Below are positions 1 through 8,970 of a stretch of DNA of 37,339 bases, in pieces. The translations under genes were made by a program, and so were the position numbers. Numbering within the stretch: the stretch's first letter is position 1; each line of letters starts with the position of its first letter. Below the pieces are notes generated by a model that worked only from the letters and a program-made list of their open reading frames with translations, was not told where the DNA came from and did no database searches. This DNA comes from Nitrososphaeria archaeon (GTDB lineage Archaea > Thermoproteota > Nitrososphaeria > JACIWG01), in contig JAOAKB010000012.1 in the NCBI GenBank assembly GCA_026413865.1, positions 1-37,339 on the forward strand. Reading direction: 5' to 3'.

Positions 1-347
1 CATTTGACCCCTTTAACCTCGGGGACCTAACAAGGATACTGAAGGAAATAGAAGAAACAAAAGAAGGCTTAGACCCAGAAATTTTGGCCTCATGGTATAA
101 TGTGGTGGAATCTGAGGCAAAAGCTTTATGTCCAACACAAGAGCTTAGAGATAGCATTTCAATAGAACAAGACCCAATTTTCCCAATGAAATTTAAAGTC
201 AATATGTCACGTCGGGCAGTCCCATACTTCATGCAGGCTATCGATAAACATCTACCTGAAATGCCATTTGCTACAAGACTTTATTTTCAGAAGCTGCAAG
301 AAATCGTGATAAAAAAATTTGCTGAAGAAGCCAGTAAAGAATATTGA
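1..347 (+). CDS. 3' end of an unrecognised gene (partial)
   Basis: The reading frame is open from base 3 to the stop at 345-347 and continues off the left edge, so only the last 114 residues are visible. The ORF track starts it at a TTG at 84, but the same frame runs upstream without a stop, so that start is artificial. The visible part is soluble, rich in charged helix-forming residues, with one Cys (ALCPTQEL) and the stretch VNMSRRAVPYFMQ. I do not recognise the family. It ends convergent to the Nudix gene, with a 161-bp gap in which I see no further gene. Confidence 0.75.
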   Translation, partial: FDPFNLGDLTRILKEIEETKEGLDPEILASWYNVVESEAKALCPTQELRDSISIEQDPIFPMKFKVNMSRRAVPYFMQAIDKHLPEMPFATRLYFQKLQEIVIKKFAEEASKEY

Positions 348-508
348 CAAGTTTCAAACAATTACTAAACTATAAATTGAAAAGAAAAATGTAATAAGAT
401 TCCAATTTATTGGGACATACTACCATAAAAATTGAGAACAAGTACACAAAAAGCAGAAAATACACGAAAAAATCTTTGAGAAAAGTTGCTTTTATCAATC
501 CTTTCATT

Positions 509-1057
509 TTAAGGATAAATGTTTCGAAAATATTTTTCATAATATAATAGTGCAAGTAATGTTTTAGAGTCAGCCACATCTTCTTTCCTAATTAATTCAA
601 TTGCATCAGTTATAGATAAAATTAAAGTTTCGATAACCTCTGTTTCTTCTCTCTTAGGAATAGTCTTGCCCAGACCTCGAGCCACATAGACATGTATAAT
701 TTCTGTACAATAGCCAGGAGAGGGATAAATCTTAAATAATGCTTCAACCTTTTCAGCCCTATATCCTGTCTCCTCTTCTAATTCTCTTAATGCACATTCT
801 TTAGGATCCTCTCCTTCCTTATCTAATGTACCCGCAGGCAACTCGTACACCCAATTTTTTACAGATGGACGAAATTGTCTTAACAATATTACCTTATCAT
901 TTTCTAAAATCGGTAATATTACAACAGCACCAGGATGTTCTACAATTTCCTTTTTTACAAATTTACCATTGGGTAAAATAGTATCTACAATCTTCAAAGA
1001 AATACGTTTTCCTTTGTAAATATATGTTGTTCTTTCTGACCTACCATTAGAGACCAT
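509..1057 (-). CDS. Nudix hydrolase, ADP-ribose pyrophosphatase-like
   Basis: This 182-residue protein belongs to the Nudix family and most resembles ADP-ribose pyrophosphatases, which split ADP-ribose into AMP and ribose 5-phosphate in the cytosol. The Nudix box lies at about residues 76-99 and keeps the metal-binding RELEEETGY core; the N-terminal half has the strand-rich dimerisation region usual for this subgroup. The loop between the first Gly and Glu of the box (GTLDKEGE) seems one residue longer than the usual G-x5-E. The ATG at 1057 lies about 25 nt below a TATA-like TTTTTTTAAAAACC, which fits a leaderless mRNA. Substrate is inferred from family resemblance; other Nudix substrates remain possible. 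Confidence 0.88.
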   Translation of the reverse strand: MVSNGRSERTTYIYKGKRISLKIVDTILPNGKFVKKEIVEHPGAVVILPILENDKVILLRQFRPSVKNWVYELPAGTLDKEGEDPKECALRELEEETGYRAEKVEALFKIYPSPGYCTEIIHVYVARGLGKTIPKREETEVIETLILSITDAIELIRKEDVADSKTLLALLYYEKYFRNIYP

Positions 1058-1069
1058 ACCTCAAGCTAA

Positions 1070-1084
1070 AGGTTTTTAAAAAAT
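1070..1084 (-). promoter_or_regulatory. TATA box of the Nudix gene
   Basis: Read on the minus strand this is a T/A-rich box ending in AAAAACC, centred about 24-26 nt upstream of the ATG at 1057. The spacing suggests transcription starts at or next to the start codon. Confidence 0.45.
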
Positions 1085-1164
1085 AAAATTTTTTTGCATT
1101 ATTTAGACAATAATTCTCAGTATATGATATGACTTTTTTATGTCAAAATATGATATAAATATGC

Positions 1165-1581
1165 TTATAATTGATTATTTGACACATTCTTTTTAAACTT
1201 AATCAAAGTTCTCATGTTTATATAAGAGGGTAGTAGACCAGAATTTGAGAGCGCCAAAATTAGTGAATTATATTTTTTCATGATTTTAGTAAACACATTC
1301 CATGTTACTACAGACAAACCCAGATTTTTTTGTACATCATATATTAATATTCTATACCGTCTACAATATTTTGCCGGCTTAGGTAAGACTTCAACACGTC
1401 CATGCGAAGAAGTTTTAACTAGAAAATTATCCTTAACCTTTATTCGTGCCCGCGAGAGTATGACTGTATAAATTTTTGTGTCATCTAATTTCCAATACTT
1501 TTTAGCCTTTATTGCTTCACGTATGTTTTCTATATCTTTTTGAGAAATTCTCTTAAACAAACTTGAAGAACGTTTGGCCAT
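1165..1581 (-). CDS. Hypothetical basic protein, 138 aa
   Basis: I do not recognise this gene. The product is strongly basic (many Lys and Arg, few acidic residues), has no clear membrane segment or signal peptide, and has a strand-rich middle part (KIYTVILSRARIKVKDNFLV) followed by a helix near the C-terminus. The ATG at 1581 is the first in frame. It follows the radical-SAM gene on the same strand after 42 bp, so it could be the last gene of the AOR operon, although an independent promoter in the gap cannot be excluded. The basic composition would suit nucleic-acid binding, but that is only a guess. Confidence 0.55.
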   Translation of the reverse strand: MAKRSSSLFKRISQKDIENIREAIKAKKYWKLDDTKIYTVILSRARIKVKDNFLVKTSSHGRVEVLPKPAKYCRRYRILIYDVQKNLGLSVVTWNVFTKIMKKYNSLILALSNSGLLPSYINMRTLIKFKKNVSNNQL

Positions 1582-1623
1582 TTTTAAACACCTTATGCGG
1601 TTTTTAATACTTATTGATTCGGT

Positions 1624-2907
1624 TTATAGTAAACATTGTGCAATATTTACACTATATAGGCATTCTGAACACGAATCTTTATTACCCATACAATCTTTTT
1701 CTGAAGAAGAAGTGTAATAGCAGTTTAGCGTAGAATATACGCATTCGCCACACCATGGAAAATTTTTATTTAGATCTTTCCTTGACATCCTAAAATTTTT
1801 GAAGTCATCAGCTGACCATACCCTTTTTAAATCTTCTTTCTTAATATTACCAAATACGACTTCTTTAACCAATCTTTTATGTAAGTTGACATACTCATAA
1901 TATGCATACATGAATTCCATGCATGGTACAACACTGCCATCGGCTCTAATAACAGAAAAGTCTTTATCAACATATGGGCAAATTCTCTTTTTCCTGTCAG
2001 CAAATTGGTTTGGAAGTTGAAGTTCTATATCATAGGCTGATGCAAGTTTGGTCGATTCTTTAAACACGTGTAAAGCTCTCTTAACATTTTCTAAAACAGA
2101 CTTCATTTGTATTAACATGGGAAAATTTATCCAACAATCATATTCTTCAGCTTTTTTCCAGAACATTCTATACTTTTCTAAAGCACTATAAGCACTTTTA
2201 CCAGCATATATTAGTCCATGACTTTCCATTATTGCATCATGTATTATGTTCCAGCCCTCGTCTAAAAAGTCTTTAACAATATTGTATGATGTTTCGCTTA
2301 CAGTTAAAAAAAGCTGTTGCCCATTTAATACTTCAGTATATGGTATAACATTTGTTACTAGTATTCTATCCACATCATTTTGTGCAGCAAATTCTACTAA
2401 CTTAGGCAAATACTCCAACGTATCCTTCATTAACACTACTTCAATGGATAAAGTGAAAGGGAATTTTGAAAATTTTTTTAATCTAGATACTTCCTTAAGA
2501 TTTTCTAAGATCATGTGACTTTCAGCACCAACTCTTAACCTTTCTAGTGCCAAAGTTTCTATAGTATCAAACGAAAACGAGATCAAATTAACACCAATAT
2601 CTTTTATAAGCTTTTCAGCCAATTTTACATCTAAAAGTGAGCCGTTAGTGCTAAATGATATCACACCATCTTTTTTTATAGAACTTCTAGCTAATCGAAC
2701 CATTTCCACAAAGTCTGGATGAGTTAAGGGTTCACCTAACCCATATAAAACAACAGTCTCCATTTCACTAAATGAGTTACTAAGTTTCTTGAATAAGGCA
2801 AGTGGCATATCTTGTATTTTTATGTTCCAAAAGTTTCTCAAACAGTAAACGCACTTAAAATTGCATCTATTTGTTACCTCAACCTGTATACCTCTAGGAA
2901 GTTCCAT
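1624..2907 (-). CDS. Radical SAM/SPASM protein, probable tungsten-enzyme cofactor maturase
   Basis: The 427-residue protein starts with a radical-SAM core: CNFKCVYC at residues 15-22 binds the SAM [4Fe-4S] cluster, and GLGEPLTHPD is the usual glycine-rich SAM contact. The C-terminal third carries many cysteines (ICPYVD, VVPCMEF, WCGECVYS and a final Cys-rich tail), the pattern of a SPASM/twitch auxiliary-cluster domain. Radical-SAM maturases with this layout are known beside tungsten aldehyde oxidoreductase genes, and this one is last in an AOR-small protein-MoaD-radical SAM set. Its job is therefore probably modification or assembly of the tungstopterin site of the AOR at 3580-5427. It starts 12 bp after the MoaD stop. 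The exact chemistry is not known to me. Confidence 0.85.
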   Translation of the reverse strand: MELPRGIQVEVTNRCNFKCVYCLRNFWNIKIQDMPLALFKKLSNSFSEMETVVLYGLGEPLTHPDFVEMVRLARSSIKKDGVISFSTNGSLLDVKLAEKLIKDIGVNLISFSFDTIETLALERLRVGAESHMILENLKEVSRLKKFSKFPFTLSIEVVLMKDTLEYLPKLVEFAAQNDVDRILVTNVIPYTEVLNGQQLFLTVSETSYNIVKDFLDEGWNIIHDAIMESHGLIYAGKSAYSALEKYRMFWKKAEEYDCWINFPMLIQMKSVLENVKRALHVFKESTKLASAYDIELQLPNQFADRKKRICPYVDKDFSVIRADGSVVPCMEFMYAYYEYVNLHKRLVKEVVFGNIKKEDLKRVWSADDFKNFRMSRKDLNKNFPWCGECVYSTLNCYYTSSSEKDCMGNKDSCSECLYSVNIAQCLL

Positions 2908-2919
2908 AAAATTTACCTT

Positions 2920-3201
2920 TTAACCGCCTGCAACCGGTGGAAAGATTGCTACCGTATCACCATTATTAAATTTAAGTTCTCCTTTAATGTCCTTAACATT
3001 TCTACCATTAACCATAACTATGAGATTACTTTTGATATGTTTTGATTCCTGATCATATATGTCTTCTACAAGCTTTGGACTTATTTTTTCTCCAAGAGCC
3101 TTCAAGAAACCATTTAATGTCCCATCAAATTCTAGCTCTGTTTCTTTTATTCCATACTTTTCTCTAAATATAGCAAAAAGAAGTACTTTAACAGAAACCA
3201 T
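2920..3201 (-). CDS. MoaD/ThiS-family sulfur-carrier protein
   Basis: This ubiquitin-like sulfur carrier of 93 residues ends in PPVAGG, the di-glycine tail that is adenylated and thiocarboxylated in MoaD and ThiS. KVLLFAIFREKYG at the N-terminus and NNGDTVAIFPPVAGG at the C-terminus are typical MoaD blocks. The ORF track begins 27 residues earlier at 3282; that extension has no match to the fold, and the internal ATG at 3201 gives the normal family length. Placement between the AOR and radical-SAM genes says it donates the dithiolene sulfur of the tungstopterin cofactor for this enzyme. A MoeB/MoaE partner is not in the window. Confidence 0.88.
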   Translation of the reverse strand: MVSVKVLLFAIFREKYGIKETELEFDGTLNGFLKALGEKISPKLVEDIYDQESKHIKSNLIVMVNGRNVKDIKGELKFNNGDTVAIFPPVAGG

Positions 3202-3303
3202 ATTTGCCCCACATAAACTTTCGATATCTTGGTAATATAAAAATATAATGTTAGAACCCTCTACATTAAGCACTTCTTGCACATAGAGAAGGAAATTCCA
3301 CCA

Positions 3304-3540
3304 TTATTTTATAAATTTAATTTTATACTCCTTCTCCAATTTCTCTTTAACCTTTTCAAAAGATAAGTTCTTAAATTCGTCATAATTAGAAATTATAATC
3401 TCTTTTGCAACTTTACCTAGTGGACCAAGATCTTTTAAACCATCTTCTATATAAGGTGGAAGCTTCCTTATTTTTCTAAAATTTTCAGGTCTTTCTACAA
3501 CACCCACAGATGATAGTATTACCGTACACTTATATAACAC
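3304..3540 (-). CDS. Small unknown protein in the AOR operon, 78 aa
   Basis: I do not recognise this family. The start in the track is GTG at 3540; another GTG at 3507 would remove 11 residues and leave a compact acidic/basic helical protein (RPENFRKIRKLPPYIEDG onward). There are no cysteines after the N-terminal segment, no membrane segment and no signal peptide. It sits between AOR and MoaD on the same strand, 39 bp below the AOR stop, so it may be an accessory factor of this particular oxidoreductase, for instance a small subunit or chaperone. That role is inferred only from position. A T-rich stretch precedes it, so it may be transcribed at a lower level or from its own promoter. Confidence 0.6.
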   Translation of the reverse strand: MLYKCTVILSSVGVVERPENFRKIRKLPPYIEDGLKDLGPLGKVAKEIIISNYDEFKNLSFEKVKEKLEKEYKIKFIK

Positions 3541-3572
3541 TATTGATAAAAAAAATTAAAATAAAAAAATAG
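3541..3572 (-). terminator. T-rich stretch below AOR
   Basis: On the minus strand, right after the AOR stop, the sequence is runs of T (seven and eight in a row) broken by single A-rich bits, with no hairpin. This is the usual archaeal intrinsic terminator composition. It may partly separate AOR from the three downstream maturation genes. Confidence 0.45.
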
Positions 3573-3579
3573 AGGAAGA

Positions 3580-5427
3580 TTAGAGCTCTATTTCGAGTTC
3601 CTTTAACTTTTCTGGAGTTGGAATTCCGTTAACCCAGCCTCTAAGACGATAATATTCTTTCTTCATCTGTTCAAGTTCTACAACTTGCCCCTTTACAGGA
3701 CCCTCTGGCATAGGCTCAGATGTCAGGCGTGGTGGTAGAGTATCATCTTTATCCGTGAAACCGAATTTACTCATTATTAACCTTTCAAGATTGTATATTC
3801 TTTCTCCAATCCTCATTATTTCGTCTTCTGTAAAGGTCCAGCCTGTTACTGCAGAAAGTAGGTTAGCATAGTCAGCTGCGCCCAAGGCAAATGTTGTAAA
3901 TAGACAGTTTACAGCAGAGTTTACAACACATGTGAAGTCCTGGAATGCTTTTACCCATTGTGCTTTCCCTTCAATTGTAAGCGGATCTATTTTCGTTGGC
4001 AACCCCAAAATTTCTGGTGAAATTGTATAACCTGTGACATGACAGCCGCCTCTGTTTGATGTGGCATAGTTTAGACCTATACCTTTTGCACCACGTGGAT
4101 CGTAGGCTGGCATTTCCAACCCTTTTACACTCATTGAAAGTTCTGGGGCTCCAAATATTTCACATAATCTTTTTGAACCTAAAGCCATATATTTTCCGAA
4201 ACCATCTTTATGTGCAATACGCCATACAGATTCTACGAGTGTCGCAGCATTTCCAAAGCTCAAATCAATACCATGTAAGTATTCGTCTTTAATTAGACCA
4301 CGCTGTCTTAGTTCCATAGCCGCTGCAATTGTTGAACCTGTTGAAATAGGGTCAAGCCCAAATTCATCACATAAATGATTTGCCTTAATAACTGCTTCCA
4401 TGTCCATTACGCCTGTACTATTTCCAAGAGCCCATATACTCTCGTATTCCGGCCCTTCTGTGAGCAGTATCTGATATGGGCCAGTTTTTACTGAAGTGAC
4501 TCTACCGCAAGCTATGTTACAGCCCCAACAAGGCCTTCTTTTTATCAAATAATTCTTTGCAAGTGTTTCACCACTTATTTTATCTGCTTCAGGATTGTAT
4601 CCAAATTGCCAGTTTTTGAATGGAAGCATTCCAGCATTGTTGATTACATTAACTAATATTGCAGTACCATATGTTGGTAAACCTTCTGCTGTAACAGAGT
4701 TCTTTCTCTCCTTCTCTAAAGCCTCTCTTGAAGCTTCCCTAAATTTTTCCATATTAGCGACCGGCACACTTCCTGAGCCTGAAACAACTATAGCTTTTAG
4801 AAACTTTGAACCCATAACTGCACCCAATCCTGTTCGCCCAGCAGCACGGTGCTTATCATTTACAATATTGGCCATGGGTACAAGGTTTTCTCCAGCTGGA
4901 CCAATACATGCTACACTAACATTCTTTCCACAAACTTCTTTCTTTAAAAGGTCATCTGTATCAAATACATTCTTACCCCAATAATCTGAGGCATCACAAA
5001 TTTCAATGCAACCATCCACAACAGAAATGTAGACTGGAGAATCAGCTGCACCCTTTATAAAAAGCATGTCAAAGCCCGCAAACTTAAGAAATGGACCCCA
5101 TTCTCCACCCGAGTTTGCACTACCTATAGAACCAGTTAGCGGGGAACGTAGAGCCATAACATGATATCTTCCTGGTGATGGAAAACCTGGGACCCCTGTT
5201 GCTGGACCTGTTGCAAAAACTATTGCATTATCAGGCCCAAGTGGGTCTAAGTCACTTAATGCTTTTCCCTTTTCTTCAAGTTCCTTTGCATATTCATATA
5301 ATAATGCTAAGGCATATCCTTTTCCACCCAAATATTTTTTTCCAAGAACTTCACATGTTTCCTCTATTCTGATTGAGCCATCAGTTAAATCAATTATACC
5401 TATTTTGCCTACATATCCTCCTGGCAT
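3580..5427 (-). CDS. aor: Tungsten-containing aldehyde:ferredoxin oxidoreductase family enzyme
   Basis: The 615-residue product has full AOR length and order: N-terminal pterin-binding domain (GKIGIIDLTDGSI, GPATGVPGFPSPGRYHV, SANSGGEWGPFLKFAG), then the [4Fe-4S] motif CWGCNIAC at residues 300-307 and the late fourth Cys in VNCLFTTFALG near 508. AOR-family enzymes oxidise aldehydes to acids and pass electrons to ferredoxin, using a tungsten bis-pterin and a [4Fe-4S] cluster. The track starts at a TTG (5436); I prefer the ATG at 5427, which gives the usual short N-terminus. Downstream genes on the same strand are a small unknown, MoaD and a radical-SAM maturase. Together with the acetyl-CoA synthetase it would fit amino-acid or sugar fermentation through aldehydes and acids. 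Substrate range cannot be told from sequence. Confidence 0.93.
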   Translation of the reverse strand: MPGGYVGKIGIIDLTDGSIRIEETCEVLGKKYLGGKGYALALLYEYAKELEEKGKALSDLDPLGPDNAIVFATGPATGVPGFPSPGRYHVMALRSPLTGSIGSANSGGEWGPFLKFAGFDMLFIKGAADSPVYISVVDGCIEICDASDYWGKNVFDTDDLLKKEVCGKNVSVACIGPAGENLVPMANIVNDKHRAAGRTGLGAVMGSKFLKAIVVSGSGSVPVANMEKFREASREALEKERKNSVTAEGLPTYGTAILVNVINNAGMLPFKNWQFGYNPEADKISGETLAKNYLIKRRPCWGCNIACGRVTSVKTGPYQILLTEGPEYESIWALGNSTGVMDMEAVIKANHLCDEFGLDPISTGSTIAAAMELRQRGLIKDEYLHGIDLSFGNAATLVESVWRIAHKDGFGKYMALGSKRLCEIFGAPELSMSVKGLEMPAYDPRGAKGIGLNYATSNRGGCHVTGYTISPEILGLPTKIDPLTIEGKAQWVKAFQDFTCVVNSAVNCLFTTFALGAADYANLLSAVTGWTFTEDEIMRIGERIYNLERLIMSKFGFTDKDDTLPPRLTSEPMPEGPVKGQVVELEQMKKEYYRLRGWVNGIPTPEKLKELEIEL

Positions 5428-5454
5428 AAAGGTCAAGATACCTTATCTAAGTTA

Positions 5455-5470
5455 TACTATATAAATATTT
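5455..5470 (-). promoter_or_regulatory. TATA box of the AOR operon
   Basis: Minus-strand AAATATTTATATAG lies centred about 27 nt above the TTG at 5436 and 36 nt above the ATG at 5427. It is the only good box in the gap to acetyl-CoA synthetase and should drive AOR. Confidence 0.5.
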
Positions 5471-5482
5471 AAACCTAAAATA

Positions 5483-5530
5483 TTTTTAATTTTATAGAGA
5501 AAAAATTAAAATAAGAAATAAATAAATGGT
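5483..5530 (-). terminator. T-rich terminator below acetyl-CoA synthetase
   Basis: Minus-strand sequence below the ACS stop is rich in T runs (ATTTATTTCTTATTTTAATTTT-like) without a hairpin, as in archaeal intrinsic termination, just before the AOR promoter. Confidence 0.4.
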
Positions 5531-5547
5531 ATAATATTATTCCCTTT

Positions 5548-7482
5548 TTATCCTAGATGACCTCCCATTTCCTCTAAAGCTTTCTTTACCTCTTCCACTG
5601 ATGCACCGTCTTCTAATGTTGAAATGTCCCCTAATGTTGCACCACTAACTATGGCCTTTAGTAAACGACGCATTATTTTACCACTTCGAGTCTTTGGAAG
5701 CTTATTTACAAATATTATGTCTGCTGGTACTGCTATTGGCCCAACTGTTGCTCTAACATGCTTAGAAAGTTCGGCCTTTAGCTCATCTGATGGAGTAAAA
5801 CCACTTCTTAAGACAACAAAGGCTACTGGAACCTCACCTTTTATTTCATCTGCTTTTCCTATTACCGCTGCTTCTGCCACAGACTTATGTGAAACTAGAG
5901 CACTTTCTATTTCAACAGTACCTATTCTATGCCCTGCTACTTTTAGAACTTCATCAGCTCGACCAAGGAACCATATGTAGCCATCTTGGTCTCTTATAGC
6001 ATAATCGCTTGTATAATATATTCCCTCGAAACGTCCAAAGTATACCATCTTATATCTCTCTGGGTCACGCCATAGTGTTTGTAGCATTCCAGGCCAAGGT
6101 GTTTTTATAACAAGATATCCTCTTTCCCCAACTGGAGCAGGTTGTCCATTATCATTATAGACTTCTGCAACTATACTTGGGAGAGGATATGTTGCCGAAC
6201 CTGGCTTAAGAGGGACCAATTCAATACCTAATGTTGGTGAAATCATGAATCCTCCTGTCTCCGTTTGCCACCATGTGTCAATAATTGGGCATCTTTCTTT
6301 ACCCACAACTTTATAATACCATAGCCATGCTTCTGGATTAATTGGCTCGCCAACGCTTCCCAATGCTCTTAATGTGGAAAGGTCATGCTTTAAGACCCAT
6401 TCGTCACCGAATCTCATAAACATTCTGATTGCTGTTGGAGAAGTATAGAATATTGTTACACCATGCCTTTCTATTGCATCCCACCATCTATCTGGCTGAG
6501 GATAGTCTGGGGCACCATCATACATAAAAGATGTTATACCATGTAAAAGTGGACCGTATACAACGTAACTATGTCCTGTTATCCATCCGATGTCTGCTGT
6601 ACACCACCATATGTCTTTATCATTAACGTCAAAAGCCCACTTTAGGGTCCAGTATACCCAAACAAGATAACCGCCAGTGCCATGCTGTACACCCTTAGGT
6701 TTACCAGTGGTTCCCGAAGTATAGAGAAGGAATATCGGGTCTGTTGAATCCACAGGCTCTGGTGGAACATAAGTGTTTGATGGCACTTTACTCATTAGTT
6801 CATGATACCATAGGTCCCTTCCCTCCTTCATTTGAACCTGTTGACCAGAATATTTTACAACGATAACCTTCTCTATTGTCGGACATTTTTCTACTGCAAC
6901 GTCAGAAGTTTTCTTTAATTCTACTATTTTTCCCCTCCTAAAGCTTCCATCTGCTGTAATTAGAATTTTAGCGCCAGCATCATTTATCCTATCAGCTAAA
7001 GCATCTGCACTAAAACCTGAAAACACCATAACATGTATTGCGCCTATTCTTGTTGCCGCAAGCATTGCGGTAGGAAGTTCAGGTATCATAGGCAAATATA
7101 GTGCAATCCTATCGCCTTTTTTTACACCCAAATCCTGTAATACTTTAGCAAATCTGTTGACTTCCTTATATAGTTGATAGTATGTTACAGTCTTTACTTC
7201 TCCACTTTCGCCTTCCCAAATGTATGCCACCTTATTCTTTTTTTCTGTGACAACATGCCTGTCTAGACAATTATAGCTTGCATTTATTTTTCCTCCTACA
7301 AACCATTTGTAAAAGGGCTTATTAGAGTCATCAAGCACTTTGTCCCAAGTTCTAAACCATGAAAGAGCTCTAGCCTTCTCATCCCAGTATTTTTCGGGAT
7401 CCTTTATTGACTTAGACCATTCTTCACTCCTAATTTTTCCCGGTTCAAATTTTACATGAAATGGTAGTGACATTTCAGACAT
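5548..7482 (-). CDS. acs: Acetyl-CoA synthetase (AMP-forming)
   Basis: This 644-residue acyl-adenylate-forming enzyme turns acetate, ATP and CoA into acetyl-CoA, AMP and PPi. It shows the P-loop-like [14 protein letters not shown], the adenylate-binding [10 protein letters not shown], the hinge-region ASP motif TSDYA and the catalytic lysine near residue 602 in TRSGKIMRR. The tryptophan in DTWWQTE is the residue that limits the acyl pocket to acetate in true Acs enzymes. The ORF track begins 29 residues earlier, but the ATG at 7482 lies 27 nt below a TTTATA box and gives the family's normal start ([13 protein letters not shown]). Divergent from the cyclo-ligase gene. Propionate is a possible second substrate. 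Confidence 0.94.
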   Translation of the reverse strand: MSEMSLPFHVKFEPGKIRSEEWSKSIKDPEKYWDEKARALSWFRTWDKVLDDSNKPFYKWFVGGKINASYNCLDRHVVTEKKNKVAYIWEGESGEVKTVTYYQLYKEVNRFAKVLQDLGVKKGDRIALYLPMIPELPTAMLAATRIGAIHVMVFSGFSADALADRINDAGAKILITADGSFRRGKIVELKKTSDVAVEKCPTIEKVIVVKYSGQQVQMKEGRDLWYHELMSKVPSNTYVPPEPVDSTDPIFLLYTSGTTGKPKGVQHGTGGYLVWVYWTLKWAFDVNDKDIWWCTADIGWITGHSYVVYGPLLHGITSFMYDGAPDYPQPDRWWDAIERHGVTIFYTSPTAIRMFMRFGDEWVLKHDLSTLRALGSVGEPINPEAWLWYYKVVGKERCPIIDTWWQTETGGFMISPTLGIELVPLKPGSATYPLPSIVAEVYNDNGQPAPVGERGYLVIKTPWPGMLQTLWRDPERYKMVYFGRFEGIYYTSDYAIRDQDGYIWFLGRADEVLKVAGHRIGTVEIESALVSHKSVAEAAVIGKADEIKGEVPVAFVVLRSGFTPSDELKAELSKHVRATVGPIAVPADIIFVNKLPKTRSGKIMRRLLKAIVSGATLGDISTLEDGASVEEVKKALEEMGGHLG

Positions 7483-7502
7483 TTTATTATCACGCTTAAG
7501 GG

Positions 7503-7535
7503 ATGTATAAAGGTTTTTAAAAATATTTATAATTG
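7503..7535. promoter_or_regulatory. Divergent promoters, acs and cyclo-ligase
   Basis: Two TATA boxes face away from each other. The minus-strand CCTTTATACAT at 7503-7513 is centred 27 nt above the acs ATG at 7482. The plus-strand ATTTATAATT at 7525-7534 is about 22-31 nt above the TTG codons at 7551 and 7560. The only 68 bp between the two genes thus hold both core promoters. Confidence 0.6.
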
Positions 7536-7550
7536 GGTTTGAGATAAAAT

Positions 7551-8285
7551 TTGAATAAGTTGGCTTCAAAAGACGAGATTAGAAAATTAATTTGGAAAAA
7601 GATGATGGAGTTAAATTTGAGCAAATTTCCACCACCATTTGGAAGAATTCCTAACTTTATTGGAGCAGAAGATGCTGCAAAAAGATTGTTTACCACAAAC
7701 TTATGGAGAAATGCTAAAACTGTTAAAGTGAACCCTGATAGTCCACAAGCTCCTGTAAGACAACAAGCTCTTGAAGATGGGAAGACGCTCATTATGCCAA
7801 CACCTAGAATTAGACATGGATTCCTAGTACTCGAACCAAAGTTTATATCCAGGGAGAAATACGCCTTTGCTTCAACTATTAAAGGCGCATTCGTGTTTGG
7901 AAAAGAGGTTAATGTTGTGGATTTACCAAAAATAGAATTAGTGGTTGTAGGCAGTGTGGCTGTTAATATTTTTGGGGAAAGAATTGGTAAAGGTGAAGGT
8001 TACTCAGAAATAGAGTGGGCTCTTGTTCGTGAGGAAGGTAAAGTTGTTGATAATACGCCAGTTGTTACCACAGTTCACGATGTACAAGTTGTAGAAGAAA
8101 GATTTGAGACTAAAGATTATGATTTGCCTGTTGACTGGATAATAACACCAAGTAAGATAATTAAAACCAGTCCTATTTTAGATAAACCAAAACAGATATA
8201 TTGGAACATGCTTACAGAGAAGAAAATTAAAGAAATACCGATTCTATACGAAAAATGGAAAAGAAGATATAGAATTAATAGCTAG
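7551..8285 (+). CDS. 5-formyltetrahydrofolate cyclo-ligase-like protein
   Basis: The 244-residue protein matches the archaeal branch of the 5-formyl-THF cyclo-ligase family (ATP-dependent conversion of 5-formyl-THF to methenyl-THF). It opens with the family helix [11 protein letters not shown] and shows the ligand-proximal [13 protein letters not shown] block and [13 protein letters not shown], the signature GxGxGYxE-type loop of the family. Archaeal members are often of unproven substrate because many archaea use other C1 carriers. Two TTG starts are possible (7551, 7560); no ATG fits, and the promoter spacing does not decide. The gene overlaps the end of the convergent metallo-hydrolase by 4 bp. 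Confidence 0.8.
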   Translation: MNKLASKDEIRKLIWKKMMELNLSKFPPPFGRIPNFIGAEDAAKRLFTTNLWRNAKTVKVNPDSPQAPVRQQALEDGKTLIMPTPRIRHGFLVLEPKFISREKYAFASTIKGAFVFGKEVNVVDLPKIELVVVGSVAVNIFGERIGKGEGYSEIEWALVREEGKVVDNTPVVTTVHDVQVVEERFETKDYDLPVDWIITPSKIIKTSPILDKPKQIYWNMLTEKKIKEIPILYEKWKRRYRINS

Positions 8286-8893
8286 GGTGCATTTATGAAG
8301 GTTAAGAAATCATCCATGCCTTTTTGCTTAAGGGCAGGATTAAAGCTTTTTTCTAAACCAATTGTAGAAGAAGGAGAAGACCCATAATCATGACCAGGAT
8401 ATATTTCTATACTATCATCTAATTTTAGTATTTTATTGTATAAACTTTGGTAAAGTTTTTCAGCATTTCCCCCGGGTAAATCAGTCCTACCACATCCACC
8501 TACAAATAAAGTATCACCAGTTAAAAGTTTGTTATCAAACAATAGACATATACTGTCTTCTGTATGGCCTGGCGTATGAATAACATTTATTTTTATTGAC
8601 CCCACTTCAACAATACTTCCATCTTCTACTCCAATATCTTTATCGATATCAGAAACTTTGTGTGCTACAATCTTTGCACCAAATCGTGTTTTTAAAAAAT
8701 CAACTTCCGCTGTATGATCAAAATGGTGATGGGTACAGATGATGTATTTTAGTCTTAGTCTATTTTCTTCTAATATTTTGATTATAGGTTTAATGTTGAA
8801 ACTTGGGTCAACAACAGCAGCTTCTCTTGCACTTGTATCGGCAATAACATAGGTAAAGTTATCGCCAACTGCCTTAATCTGCTTAAATAACAT
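8282..8893 (-). CDS. Metallo-beta-lactamase-fold hydrolase, glyoxalase II-like
   Basis: This 203-residue protein has the full set of MBL metal ligands: THHHFDHT (His55, His57, Asp59, His60), His110 in HTPGHTED, Asp127 in LTGDTLFVG and His168 in YPGHDYG. GCGRTDLPGG is the block seen in hydroxyacylglutathione hydrolases and persulfide dioxygenases. The lack of the C-terminal glutathione-binding extension makes a strict glyoxalase II role unlikely; thioester or persulfide hydrolysis are alternatives. The ATG at 8893 faces away from the lipoate ligase gene. Confidence 0.87.
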   Translation of the reverse strand: MLFKQIKAVGDNFTYVIADTSAREAAVVDPSFNIKPIIKILEENRLRLKYIICTHHHFDHTAEVDFLKTRFGAKIVAHKVSDIDKDIGVEDGSIVEVGSIKINVIHTPGHTEDSICLLFDNKLLTGDTLFVGGCGRTDLPGGNAEKLYQSLYNKILKLDDSIEIYPGHDYGSSPSSTIGLEKSFNPALKQKGMDDFLTFINAP

Positions 8894-8935
8894 AGCATTT
8901 GAGGAAAAAGTTGGGAATATAAACTTTTAAAATAA

Positions 8936-8947
8936 AGTTTAAAAATG
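8936..8947 (+). promoter_or_regulatory. TATA box of the lipoate ligase pair
   Basis: AGTTTAAAAATG lies centred about 27 nt upstream of the ATG at 8971, suggesting a leaderless transcript for the lipoate ligase pair. Confidence 0.45.
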
Positions 8948-8970
8948 TACCGAATTAGAATTAAATAAGA

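Noticed and set aside
1105-1165. Repeated ATATGATAT and TGAC/GTCA inverted repeat below the 138-residue gene
   Set aside because: Low-complexity AT sequence after a stop codon; more likely a terminator-like tail than an operator.
3202-3282. N-terminal extension of the MoaD-like ORF
   Set aside because: It adds 27 residues before the normal family start and has no MoaD-like content.
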